The position numbers and the translations under genes are program-made. The notes under the pieces are model-generated. The model ran no database searches and was not told the origin of the DNA. It saw only the letters and a program-made list of their open reading frames with translations. A stretch of DNA of 64,000 bases, taken from NCBI GenBank assembly GCA_944989445.1, contig CALYLW010000011.1, positions 3,420,098 through 3,484,097 of the forward strand. The letters run 5' to 3'. Position 1 is the first letter of the stretch; the number at the start of each line of letters is the position of its first letter. Origin of the DNA: Ampullaceana balthica (Eukaryota; Mollusca; Gastropoda; Lymnaeidae). This document shows positions 52,801 to 64,000 of the stretch, piece after piece.

Positions 52801-55800
52801 GGAGGGGGTGAAGCGGTGTGTCGTAGGGTGGGGGGTGGGGACAGGTGCGTTGGTAATGGCCCGAGGAGTTGCGGGGGTTAGTACAGGTGGGTGTGGAACT
52901 AGGGTGAGGGGCGTGCGTGTTTTCGGTCTAGGGATGGGTAGTGTCGAGGTCCCGTAGGGGGGGGGGTGGTGGGAGGGGGGGCAACTAAGATAGGTTTTGT
53001 GGTGTGGGTTGGGGGGCGTTGGTGATGGAGCGGTTCTGGGAGACGGGAGGTGTGTTGTGTGGTGGGACACGGGGAGTGGAGAAGGGTGGAGGGTGCGGTT
53101 GGGGGAGAGGCGGTAGCGTGGCTGGGTGGCGGGTTGTATGGAGGGGTGGTGGGTGCTTCCCGCGGGTGGTGTTTGTACGAAGCGGGTTGGAGCTATGTTC
53201 GGGCGAGTCGTGTGGTCGGGGTCTGTGTAGATCGTTGTATGGGAAGAGGTCCGGGTCGTGGTGGTATCTTCATAGTGGGCGTCACTGGAGGGATATAAGG
53301 GGGGTGATAGAGGGTGAACGGTGGTGGGTGGGTGTTTGGGGTGGGGGGGACGTGTGTTGGGCAAGGGTCTTTGTTAATGTCTTGTTGTTGGGGGCAACGC
53401 TGGGTGGGGTATTCGTCGGAGGTCTTCATGTTTTTGGGGTTGGGGAGGGGGGGTTGATGGAGTGGTACCGGCTTTGTGGTTGGCTGGGGGCGGAACGCAT
53501 GTTGGGGGTGGTGTGCAGTAGGGGGTATGTCAAGGCTTAGGATCTGGGGGGTGAAGGCCGTGCAGAGCGGCTGGCTGAGGTTGTGGAGTGTGGGAATGAT
53601 ACGGTAGAATAGGGGGGGGGGGCAGTTGTGGGGACGAGAGGAGGTGCGTGCGAGAGGGTTGAAGTGTAGATGAGTGTAAGGTAAGCACTTTGTTGTGCTG
53701 CGGAGGGGAAGATGGGGTAAGTGGGTGGTTTTGTAAGGCGGTGGTATGTGGTAAGAGGACGGCCGTGGGTTTGTGAAGGGGTGTAGGTGGGGCGAACTAG
53801 ATGTGGTTGGGGGGTGAGGATCTGGACGGAGATCGCGTCTAGGTAGTGTGGGTGAATAGAGTGGTGGGGCAGGTGCCTGCTGTATAGGGTACGTAGGAGG
53901 TGTGTTGCGGGTGTTGTGGTGGGGTGGTGTTTGGGAGGGACGGCAGGTGGTGGCGGAGGGTAGGGTGTGCGATATCGTTGGGGTGTATGGGGGGTGCTAA
54001 TAGGTTTGACAGCTGCTGAGTAGTCAGGTCGGGGGGGAAGACGGGCGTGGTGAGCGTAGCATGGATGCGCGGAAGGGGGCCTCGGGTGGTGAGGTGGAAT
54101 GAGTTAGTAGTGGCGGAACAGGGGGGTGGACGGCGTGGCAGTGAGTGTGGGGATTGGTGGAGTGGGTTGCAGATTGTCGTGTGGGGGGCCACTTTGGATT
54201 CGCGGTAGTGTGCGGTCTAGGTGGGGCGCTGCCCCCACGGGTTCGTGTCGCGTTTTGGCGTAGATGGGGGCACACACGTGGATACGTGGGGAGGATGGGG
54301 GTGGCGTATGGGTTTTGTGAGGAGTTTGGTGTGGGTTGTGTGGCGGGTAAGATAGGGGGATTTGAGAGTTTACGGATCAGCGGGGGTCGGGGGGTAGGGG
54401 GTTATGGTTGAAGGTGGTTTCTGGAGAAGAGGAGAGGCTAGTTGGGGGGATGGAAAAGATCACGTGGAGGTTTGTGAAGTGAGGCGCGTTCGGTCTGAAG
54501 GTATTCGGGAATCCGTCGAGGGGGGGTGTAGGGGGGGAGGGGTTCGCGGCCGTGTGCGGAGGTGTGTGGGAGTGGGGAAATGGAGGGAGGGTTGGGGGTC
54601 GGGGATTTGGTTTGGTAGTGGATTAGGGGGTGGGGTTGGGGGTGGGGTGGGCGAGCGAGATGTGGGTGGTTTTGAGGACCGGAGATGAGTGTGGGGTTTA
54701 GGGGGAGCAGTGAGTTTTGGGTGGGCTCGTGGGTTGGGGTCGTTGACAGGTGCGGGTAGAGTGGTTTGAAGGTGTGGTGTAGGGGGGTGTGGGAGGGGTC
54801 TGGTGGAATAGGTGACGGGGGGAGGTGGGGAGGGGGGGGGGTTGGGCAGAGATCTGAAGGGGGAGTGGGGGTGGGGTGCTGGGTGTGTTGTGCGGGGTGG
54901 GGTGAGGTGGGAGGAGATAATGGATGGTTTCGGGTAGGGGGCAATTGGAAAACTGGGAGGGGGTGTTGGACGGGCGTGTAAATTTTGGTTGGGAGACAGG
55001 CGGGTGTTGTTCGGAACGTCGGGGTGGGGAGTATTGGTTCGGAGGTATAAGTGGTGGGATATGGGGGGGGAGTCTGGGTGCCGGTGGGGGGGGGGTTTCT
55101 ACGGGTAGGGGGGGGGGTGGGTCATGCCGTATTGTGTTTGGAGGGGTGGTGGCCGGGGGGGGCGGGGGTTGGGTGGGGGAAGCATAGTGCGGGGTTTTCG
55201 CGGTGTGTAGAGGGGGTGGTGGCGGGGTACCTATGGGGTGGCAAGGGAGGAGGTGTAAGGGGTAGCGGGTTGGTCGTGTAAGGGGTTGGAAGGCAGTGTG
55301 TGGGGTAAGGCTGGGGGATGTGGGTAGGGTGGGTAAGTTGAGCACGGTCGTGGAAGGGTGTGAAAGTCTTGGGGGACGGGTGTTAGGTGGAGATGAGTGG
55401 GTTGCGAATTGGGGGGTTTGGGCGGGTGGGGGTCGGCGGGTATGTTAGAAGGGTTTGGTTTACTGGCCCTGATCGTAAAGGAGAGTTGGAGGTGGAGTTT
55501 AGGGCTGAGTCAGTGGGCCGCGGGTTGGGAGGGGGGTAGGGTTCGTGTGCGTAAGCTGGGAGGGGGGAGGGTGACGTTGATATTCGGGGGAGGGGTGGGA
55601 GGGGGGGTGGTGTCGTGGGGGGCGGGGGGACAGATAAGCCACGTTGGGGGGTGGTGGCGGGGTGGGGGGAGTGTGGGTGTTGGAGCTGGGAAATGCGTGT
55701 TTGGGGGTGGGGGGGTGGGCGGTTGAGGAGGGGAGTCACGGGTGTAGGTGGGGTGGAGGGCGGAGTAGGGAGAGGGGGGGTGTGTTTGTAGGGGTGTCGT

Positions 55801-58800
55801 CAGGGTGGTGAGAAGGGTTTGGGATGCGACGGTTGTGGGGAGGGATGTAGGGAAGTTAAGGAGGGTGTGGTGTGGTGGTGGTATGTGGAAGAGGTAGGGG
55901 GGTGGAGGGGCGGACGGGAAGTTGGGGGTGGGGGTACACGGGGGGTGGGTGTGTTGGGGTGGGGGTGGGAAGAGCTCTCGGGTGGAGGCGCTTGGTCCGT
56001 GGGGGAGGATTTTGGATGGGGGTGGGTTGAGGGGAGGCCGCGGGTTGGGCGGGTAGGGGTGGGCGCGAGGGGAGCCGTGTAGGAGTCTGGGTGGGTGTAT
56101 CCGGGGGAGGGAGGAGGCGGGGGCGGTGGGGGGGGAGGCCGGGGGTAGGGGGGGGGAGTAGGTCTAATGGGAGGGCGGGGTGGCGGGGGGGTAAGAGCGT
56201 GGGATAGTGGTGGGGGTCAGGAGGTAGAGTTCGTTATGAGGGAGACGGGGGATTGGGGGGAGTTGGGAGCGTAGGCATGGGGAAGGTGCGGTGTGCGGGG
56301 TAGTTTGGCGGGTGGACCGCGGGTTGCGGTGTGGGTGAGGGGGGGGAGGGGCCAGATGGGAGGGCAGGTGTTTGTAATTGGCATGCGCAGGATGCATGGG
56401 GGTGGGGGGGGGTGTGGTGGGCGGGAGGAGAGCGGTCAGGGGAGGGGGTGGGGTTGCAGCAGCTGTGGACGGGGGATGGGACGATCCGCCACCCACGTGG
56501 TGGCGGGTGTTGGGGGAGAGTTGGGCGAGGCGGTAGTGCAGGGAAGGGTCATGGGGAGTTGTGGGGGGTGCCGTAAGACGCGGACAGATGATGAGGTGTG
56601 GGGAGGGGGGGGGGGGTGTCGACGCTATAGGATTGCTGGGGGTTTTGTTAGGGGGCGGGGGGTGTGTAGGCGAGGTGGGGGATCGTCGGGGAGTGAGGGG
56701 TATGTGGTGTAGGGTGGTTTTGGGCGGGAGGGCGGGGGGTCGCGTAAGCGTCGATATGGTAGTTTTGGGCAGTAAGTTCTACTTGTATCAAAGTTGGGGA
56801 TCGGAAGGCAGCAGGAGTTGGTGAGGTGAAAGTGTCGGGAGGGGCGCGGAGGCACAGGGCGGTTGAGGTGGTGTTGCTAGGATCGGACTTTGGTATTGAG
56901 TGGGATGGTGTTAAGGTGGGAGAGGGCGTGATGGGGGCGGGTGCTGGGGGAATGTCTGTGAGCTAGGGGTATGGGTGGGTAAGAAGGGAAGACAAGTGTG
57001 GTTGGGTGATGGGGAGTTGTGGGAGTGAGAGGAGGGGATGTGGGGTGGCTGGGGTAGGCGGAGAATATAGAATGTGGGGCTAGGATTGGGGGTAGGAGGG
57101 GGGGGGTGTTGTTGGGAAGGGTTGTTAAGGGTTGGTCATGTGTTGTGGGACGGCGGGCATTAGGGTGCCGTGTTGGGGCTTGGGTTGGAGTAGACGGTAC
57201 ATGTGTAGAGGTGTGTGCGGTGGGGGGGGGAGAGGGGCAAGGGTTAGGGTAGGGTAGGGTGGGGGGGAAGGGGGTCGGTGGTGGTGTGGGCACGAGGGGG
57301 TCTCGGGGAGGAGTCGATTCTGGCAGGGGTTGGTATGAGGACGGGGGGGAGGCAGGTCGGGGTGAGATGAGTGGTAGGCTGTGGGGGAGCTGTGGCGGGT
57401 CGGGGGAAGGGAAGGGGCGGATTTGTACTTTTGCAAGGGCGTGGTATGATGGATGCAGTGAATCGGGGGGGGAGTATGGTGGGCAGGTGGGGAGCTGCAT
57501 GGGCAGCGCTAACCGCTGGGTGGGGTTCTAGGGCGTGTAGGGAAGGGTTTAATTAGTGCGGGGAGATTTTTATGGGAGCGTGTGGGTCGGGGGACGGTAG
57601 TGAGGTGTTGTGGTAGTTGCGTGCAAGGCTGTGTTATGGTGGGGTGGGGGCGAGCGGCGAAAGGGGTGGTAGGCAAGTGGGGGAGGGTGGTTGGATGAGA
57701 TGGAAAGGGCTGAGTGTCGGGTGGTTGGTGTGATGGGGGGGGTGTGAGGCGTATGGGAGCGCTTGGCGGTGTTGAGGTTGGGTCGGGGTGTAGGAGGGAG
57801 GGGCTTGAGAGGTGTGAGGGTTATGGTGGGGAGGAGAGGTGAGAGGTGGGTGTGGTGTAGGGGAGGTAGTGACGGGGGTGTGGAAGGTGTGGCGTCATCA
57901 TGGGTAGGGTGGGGGGGGGGGGGGGGGTTGGGGGGGGGGTGGAGATGTAGGGTGGGGGTGCGTGAGTGAAGGGGGGGATGGGGGTGGGTGATGGTGGTTG
58001 AATGATGGGGGGTCGGTTAGTGGTAGGATAAGGATGGCGCGAGTGTGGGGAAACTTATTTCGAGCGTAAATGAGAAGCGTGACGTGCATTAGGAGTAGAA
58101 TGACGTAGACAGGGGGGGCATCGGGGGTATGGTTTGTTGCTGTCACCATAGGTGGGTTACTGAGAGACGGGAGTGGGGTAGAGGGATGCGGGTCATAGTG
58201 ATGGGTGTAGGGAGTGAATTTTGCAGTGGAGTTGGTGGGGTGAGTGGCAATGGGAGTGTGAAACGTGCGGTGTGGGGGCGGAGAAGGGGGGTGCGCGTGT
58301 GGGGTAGTCGTGCTTGTGGGGGTTAGTTAGGTCCGGGGGGGGTTGACGAGAGGGTGGGGGGGTGATTGACTTTCGGGGTGACGGTGCGGTACCCGTAGTA
58401 TGGTTGGTGGGGTGGGGAGTTGTGTAAAGGTATTATGTGTGCGTGCAGTGGGAGAGGTAGTAGAGGAGGGAGGAGCGGGACGGTTTCTGGTTGTCTTGTG
58501 TGGAGGCTGGGGTTTGTTGACGGGCGTGGGAGGAGGCTTGCGTATGGCTGGACCGGTGGGCGTGGGGGGGAATGTATCCGTGGAGGGTGGGGGTGGAGCA
58601 TACTAGCTGGTGGTGTTTGTGTTGGGTGGGTGTGTTGGGAAAGTGTCATGCCGCGAGTGCTAGGGTGTAGGGACATGGGGCGGTGTTCCTCCCCTGTCTG
58701 TTGGGGGGGTGGCGGGGGATCGGTCGTGGTTGGGTCTTTCGCATACTTGTTTACGGTGTGTTGGGGGGGGGGGCGGAAGGTGTACGTGGGTGCGGGGAGG

Positions 58801-61690
58801 GCGAAAGGTGGGGTGCGGGGGCTGAGTGGGGATGAGAGAGCTAGCAGGAGGTGGGGTGGCGTGGGTGTGATGGGTTGGGGGTGGTGACGTTCTAGGGGGA
58901 GTGGTTGGGTTGTTGAGGAGGTCACCCACACGTTGAGGAGGGGGTGCGAGGAAGTAGGCGTTCGGAGTGGCCTCCGATCGGGGCGTTCTGGGGCAGGGCG
59001 GTCATTCGGGTGAGCGGATATCTTTGTCGGGGTCAGCTGAGAGGGTTGTGAGGGGAGGGTTCGAAGGAGTGGACTGGGGAGTGTTGGGGGGTGATTGGTA
59101 GGGGGGTGGGTGTGGTAGTTAGTTTGATTGGTACGTGGCTATCGCGGTGCAGGGGGGGGGGTGGGGTGGGTGGTCAGTAGTTAGGGGATGGGGAGTTGAT
59201 TCCTCCAAAGGGGGAGACGGGCACAGTATGTGGGGCGGAAGATAGTGTTCGTAGCGGGGCTTGTTGTCGTCGCCGGGGGTGGGTGTGGGGTTGGAGGGGG
59301 GTGGGGAGTGTGTGATGATTTCGTGGAGGGGGGGTGGGCGTTTGGGGGTGGTGGGGGTGTCCACCCCCGCTAATCGAGGGACGGTGGAGTGGGATGGTGG
59401 GACAAACTAACTGGGGGTGTGTTGGGGGAGCGTAAGGGGGGGTGACAATTTGTACGAACTGGGGGTGTCGGGGGGGAGGTGGCGTTCTGTGTGGGCGTGA
59501 TCTGGAGGGTTTGGCCAAGAGAAGGGGATGTTGGAGAGTGCTGGTTAATGGGGTGGAGTGGTAGGGGTGCGTGTGTGTGTTATGGTGGGTCGGTAAGAGA
59601 GGGCTGGGCCTGGTCTCGGCGCAGTAGGGGAGGGAGCGTGTGGCAGGGTGTGGGTGCCCCAGGACTGGTGCTGTGTGCGTGGGAGCGTCGGTGGTAGAAA
59701 CTGATGGTGCCTGGGGCGTGATGCTGTGTGCTGTATAGATGCGGTGACGGGCGTGAAGTGCGGGAGTGAGGGAGTAGTGGTTGGTCGCGGGAATAGGAGC
59801 GTGGGGTGTGGGATCGGGCGCACTGGGGGTGGGAGGCTTGGGGTGTTGTCCGGGCGAGTGTCAAGGTGTAAGGAGGTAGACTGACGCAGCGTTGGAGGGG
59901 TGGCGGGTGCGCTGTGTGGTGAGCTGTCGGCCGTGAGTGAAGGGATGATGCGGGATCAGTAGGTGCGGTGGCGAGTCTGTACGTTGGTGTTAGATGGGGT
60001 GTGTGTGTGAGGGTGGAGGTGGCGGGGGGTGAAGCGGGGTGGGGGAGGGGTGGTGCGTGGAGTTGTGTGTGTTGAGGGTGCTGTGTCACGCTGCAGCGAG
60101 GTGGTCTGTGTGGGATCGGGGGTGATGGGGTGTTGAGTGTGGGGAGGGGGTGCGCGGCGTGGGCGGTGTGTGTCGGGGTGGGTTGTGTGGGTGGAGGTGC
60201 GGGGTGTTTGGAGAGGAGTGTGTGGTGGTTAGTGCGTGGGCGCTGTGCGGGGTGTGTGCTCGGGTGGCGTGGTGGGCGATGGGGTGGGGGAGTCTGTGGA
60301 GGGGTGGTGTGGTTTAGGTGGGTGGGTGGCGGTCGAGTGGGCGTAGTGGTCGGTTGTGGAGTCGTTGGGGTGTGGCGCGGTGTGGGAAGTGCGGTGTGTG
60401 TAGTGAGTGGGCGGGTTTGATGGGGTGGATTGTGGTGATGTTGTCGGGGCAGGGTGAGGGTGGTGTGGGAGTTGTGGTGTATGTTGGGTGGAGTGGGATG
60501 GGGGGTGGTGGTGGGTGTTGTGGAGCTGCTGGTGAGCGTGAGTGGGGGTGGTGGGGGGCGTGGGAGGGGAAGGGGGTGTGTGTGTGTGGGTGTGTGGTGG
60601 TTGTGTGGGCGGAGTGTAGATGGGATGTGTGTGTGTATGTGTAGAGTGTAGTGTCGAGGGTGGTGTGGTGTGTGCTGGTGGGGTGGTGTGTGGGTGTTGG
60701 GTGTGGGGTGCGGGGGTGTGAGGTGTGGGTGGTCGGGGTGAGTGTGTGTGGATTGTGGGTGGGGGTGGTGGATGGTGCTGAGTGGGTGTTGAGAGGGAGT
60801 GTGTGTTGTGGGCGGTGGGGGTGTGGGTGAGGGGCGTAGGGATGGTGGGTGGTGGAGTGGGGCGGGCGGGTGTGGGTGTGTGGGGTCGGGCGTGGGTGGG
60901 TGATGTGAGGGCGGGTGAGTTGATGGCGGGTGTGCCGTAGAGGTGGGGTGGGGCGGGGATGTGGGAGGGTGGAGGGGGTGTGGTTCGGGTGTTGCGCTGT
61001 GGGTATGAGTGCGCGATGTGGGGCGAGCGGAGCGATGTGTTGGGGCGGGGTGCGGCGGAGGCGGCGGGTTGAGGTGAGTGGCGGTGTGAGCTGTGTGTCG
61101 TGGGAGTGGCGGTGCGAGAGAGTGTGTGGATCGTGTGTGTGTGTTGTGGGTGCTGGGCGGGGGGTGGGGTGGGGTGGGGTGGGGGTGGGGTGGGGTGGGG
61201 TGTGGGGTGGGGGGGGGGGGTGGGGTGGGGTGGGGTGGGGTGGGGTGGGGGGGGTGGGGTGGGGTGGGGTGGGGTGGGGTGGGGTGGGGTGGGGTGGGGT
61301 GGTGGGGTGGGGTGGGGTGGGGGGGGTGGGGTATGGCGCGCTGGGGCGGTGGGGTATAGGTAGGTGTGCGAGGGATGAGATGTCGGGGTGTGGGCGACGT
61401 GTGGTGGGGTGGGGAGTGAGTTGCGTGTGCTGTGGCAGAGCGAGGAGTGAGTGTGGCGAGAGGGTGCTGGGCGGGAGGGGTGCGAATGGGTGTGTCGGAG
61501 CTCGATGAGTGTCGCTCGTGGCGGAAGTTGATGTGAGGTGAGTGCGATGGTGAGGGCAGGAGGTGTGATGAGCGTGTGGAGATTCGAAGCTGCGTGTGCG
61601 GCGGTGGGTGAGGGGCGCGGGAGGTGGATGAGACTGGGAGCGTGTGTAGCGAGAGTCAGGGGAGGGCAGTGGGGTGGGTAGGGCTGGTTG
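40851..61690. other. ~21-kb extremely G-rich, strand-asymmetric region
   Basis: The + strand is dominated by G with T second and few A or C, throughout. Long G-runs (8-13) are everywhere, and no word-level repeat, transposon end, tRNA or splice-supported exon is visible. Because the minus strand is C- and A-rich and poor in T, stop codons there are rare, which explains many long Pro/His/Thr-rich frames (up to 495 codons at 60229-61716). These are not genes. Possible explanations are a genuine degenerate G-rich satellite domain or low-fidelity sequence/consensus; the decayed repeat at its left edge favours the latter. Confidence 0.85.
61158..61332. repeat. (GGGGT)n tract
   Basis: The clearest ordered repeat inside the G-rich region: ggggt units repeated almost without interruption, with occasional longer G-runs. 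It would readily form G-quadruplexes if real. Confidence 0.93.
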
Positions 61691-61800
61691 GCGTCGTTCG
61701 CTATGTCGTTTTTCACTATCCTTTTGTTGTCTGTAGTCTCTCTCTTTGTTCTATTTCTTACTATCTTCTGTATTTTTCCTTTTCGTTTGCCTTCTTTATT
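61691..61800. other. Transition from G/T-rich to T/C-rich sequence
   Basis: Over about 100 bp the dominant bases change from G and T, through mixed T-rich sequence, to T and C. A and G persist to about 61800 and then vanish. Confidence 0.85.
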
Positions 61801-64000
61801 CTTTTCTTTTCTTCTTCTTTTCTTTTTTTTTCTTTTCTTTTCTTTTTCTTCTTTTTTTCTTCTTTTCTTCTTTTTCTTTTCTTTTTCTTTCTTTCTTTTC
61901 TTCTTTCTTTTCTTTTCTTTCTTCTTCTTTCTTTTTCTTCTTCTTTTCTTTCTTCTTTTTCTTTTTTTCTTCTTCTTTTCTTCTTTTTCTTCTTCTTCTT
62001 TTTTCTTCTTTCTTCTTTTTTTCTTTTTTCTTTTTTTCTTCTTTTTCTTTCTTTCTTCTTTCTTCTTCTTTTCTTTCTTTTTCTTTTTTCTTTCTTCTTT
62101 TCTTCTTTCTTTTTCTTCTTTTCTTTTTTTTCTTCTTTTCTTCTTCTTCTTTTTCTTCTTTCTTTTCTTTTCTTCTTCTTTTCTTCTTTTCTTCTTCTTT
62201 TCTTTTTTCTTTTTTCTTCTTCTTCTTTCTTCTTCTTTTCTTCTTCTTCTTTTCTTCTTTCTTTCTTCTTTTTTCTTTTCTTCTTTTCTTCTTCTTCTTC
62301 TTCTTTTTCTTTTCTTCTTTTTTCTTTTTCTTCTTTTCTTTTTCTTTTCTTTTCTTCTTCTTCTTTTTTTTCTTCTTTCTTCTTTTCTTTCTTTTCTTTT
62401 TTTTCTTCTTTCTTTTCTTCTTCTTTCTTCTTTCTTCTTTTTCTTCTTCTTTCTTCTTTCTTTTTTCTTCTTTTTCTTTTCTTCTTTCTTCTTCTTTTTC
62501 TTCTTTTCTTCTTTTCTTTTCTTTTTTTCTTTTCTTCTTTCTTTTTTTCTTTTTCTTCTTCTTCTTTTCTTTCTTCTTCTTTTTCTTCTTTTCTTTTCTT
62601 TCTTCTTTTTTCTTCTTTTTCTTCTTCTTTTTCTTCTTTTCTTTTCTTCTTTTTTCTTTCTTCTTTCTTTTCTTTTCTTTTCTTCTCTTTTTCTTCTTCT
62701 TTTCTTCTTCTTCTTTCTTTTTTTCTTCTTTTTTTTCTTCTTTCTTTCTTCTTCTTCTTTCTTTCTTTTCTTTCTTCTTCTTTTTTTCTTCTTTTTCTTT
62801 TCTTTTTTTCTTTCTTCTTTTCTTCTTTTTTTCTTCTTTCTCTTTTTTCTTCTTCTTTCTTTTTTCTTCTTTCTTTTCTTTTCTTTTCTTTTCTTCTTTT
62901 CTTTCTTTTTTTCTTCTTTCTTTTCTTCTTTTTCTTTCTTTTTCTTTCTTCTTTTTCTTTCTTTTCTTTTTCTTCTTTCTTTTCTTTTTTTCTTTTCTTC
63001 TTTTCTTTTTCTTTTTCTTTTCTTTTTCTTCTTTTCTTCTTTTTCTCTTCTTTTTCTTTTCTTCTTTTCTTTTTCTTTCTTCTTCTTTTTCTTCTTCTTC
63101 TTTTTTTCTTTTCTTCTTCTTCTTTTTCTTCTTTTTCTTTTTCTTTTTTTTCTTTTTTTCTTTTTCTTTTCTTCTTTTCTTTTTTTATTTCTTCTTCTTT
63201 CTTTTCTTCTTTCTTCTTTTCTTTTCTTCTTTTTCTTCTTTCTTCTTCTTCTTCTTCTTCTTCTTTTCTTCTTTCTTTTCTTTCTTCTTTTTCTTTCTTT
63301 TTCTTCTTTTCTTCTTTCTTCTTCTTTCTTTCTTCTTCTTCTTTTCTTTCTTCTTTTCTTCTTCTTTTTCTTTTCTTTCTTCTTTTCTTCTTTCTTCTTT
63401 TTCTTTTCTTTTTCTTTTTCTTCTTCTTTCTTCTTCTTTTCTTCTTCTTTCTTTTCTTTTTTCTTCTTCTTTTTTCTTCTTTTTCTTCTTCTTCTTTTCT
63501 TCTTTTCTTCTTCTTTTTTCTTCTTTTCTTTTCTTCTTCTTCTTCTTTCTTTCTTTTTCTTCTTTTCTTCTTCTTCTTTTCTTTCTTCTTTCTTCTTTTC
63601 TTCTTTCTTCTTCTTTCTTCTTCTCTTTTCTTTCTTCTTTTCTCTTTCTTTTTTTCTTCTTTCTTCTTTTCTTTCTTCTTCTTCTTTCTTTCTTCTTCTT
63701 TCTTCTTTCTTTTTTCTTTCTTTTTCTTTTTCTTTTCTTTTTTCTTTTTTCTTTTTTTTTCTTTTCTTTCTTCTTCTTTTCTTTTCTTTTCTTCTTTCTT
63801 TCTTTCTTTTCTTTTTTTCTTCTTTCTTTTCTTTTTCTCTTTCTTTCTTTTTTCTTCTTTTCTTTTCTTTTTTTCTTCTTTTCTTTTTTCTTTTCTTCTT
63901 TTTCTTTTTTCTTCTTTTTCTTTTCTTCTTTTCTTCTTTTCTTCTTCTTCTTTCTTCTTTTTTTTCTTTCTTTTTTTTTCTTTTTTCTTTTCTTTCTTTT
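61801..64000. repeat. 2.2-kb polypyrimidine tract (TTC/TTTC/TTTTC)
   Basis: Only T and C by eye, apart from a single A at 63187. Units of two to eight T followed by one C occur in irregular order with no higher-order period. It continues to the window end. No frames or sites are meaningful in it. Confidence 0.97.

Noticed and set aside
40591..59823. Dozens of other Gly/Val/Trp-rich (+) and Pro-rich (-) frames
   Set aside because: Same compositional cause; frames overlap on both strands and match nothing.
61158..61332. Telomeric repeat
   Set aside because: The unit is GGGGT, not the TTAGGG expected for molluscs, and it lies between other low-complexity sequences.
60229..61716. 495-codon minus-strand open frame rich in Pro, His and Thr
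   Set aside because: The minus strand here is C- and A-rich with few T, so stop codons are rare. No domain, codon bias or splice context is present; it is a product of composition, as is the 420-codon frame at 52102-53364.

Overview
The window is eukaryotic nuclear DNA, most likely from a lophotrochozoan animal and probably a mollusc. The reasons are an intron-split Notch-ligand gene start, AT-rich non-coding sequence, many unrelated tandem-repeat arrays, several hAT-type DNA transposons and Helitron-like elements with microsatellite edges of the kind known from molluscs. The species call is inference; nothing here is diagnostic.

The only convincing host gene is the 5' end of a Jagged/Serrate-type Notch ligand on the + strand. 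Exon 1 (coding 13879-13995) encodes a signal peptide and the first residues of the mature protein. Exon 2 (14494-14760) encodes nearly the whole MNNL (N-terminal Notch-ligand) domain. Both junctions are phase 0 with good GT..AG signals. No later exon (DSL, EGF repeats) was found. If the gene continues on the + strand, everything from 14761 to the window end lies in a very long intron 2.

Layout. 1-13.6 kb: gene-poor 5' flank with hAT MITEs (530-751, 8473-8624), minisatellites of 42, 27, 34 and 21 bp, and a 2.4-kb satellite of 40-bp units (10.69-13.12 kb) ending about 0.75 kb upstream of the Jagged ATG. 13.6-14.8 kb: Jagged leader, exon 1, intron 1, exon 2. 14.8-40.4 kb: a donor-like 30-bp minisatellite next to exon 2, two Helitron-like elements carrying tRNA-like segments (15416-16374 and 16433-17620), an 80-bp array, a 1.9-kb satellite of 43-bp units with higher-order structure, two more hAT MITEs, a 3,046-bp hAT transposon with a dead transposase (33126-36171), and 31-bp and 24/25-bp arrays. 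39.84-40.8 kb: a 555-bp repeat in tandem, whose second copy loses its identity progressively. 40.8-61.7 kb: about 21 kb of extremely G-rich, C- and A-poor sequence with no recognisable gene or element. 61.7-64 kb: an almost pure T/C tract to the window end.

The last 23 kb is the most striking structure. It is either an extraordinary strand-asymmetric domain or, more probably, low-fidelity sequence or consensus. The many proline-, histidine- and threonine-rich open frames there follow from composition and are not annotated as genes. There is no operon-like cooperation: one developmental signalling gene sits in a landscape of repeats and mobile-element remains.
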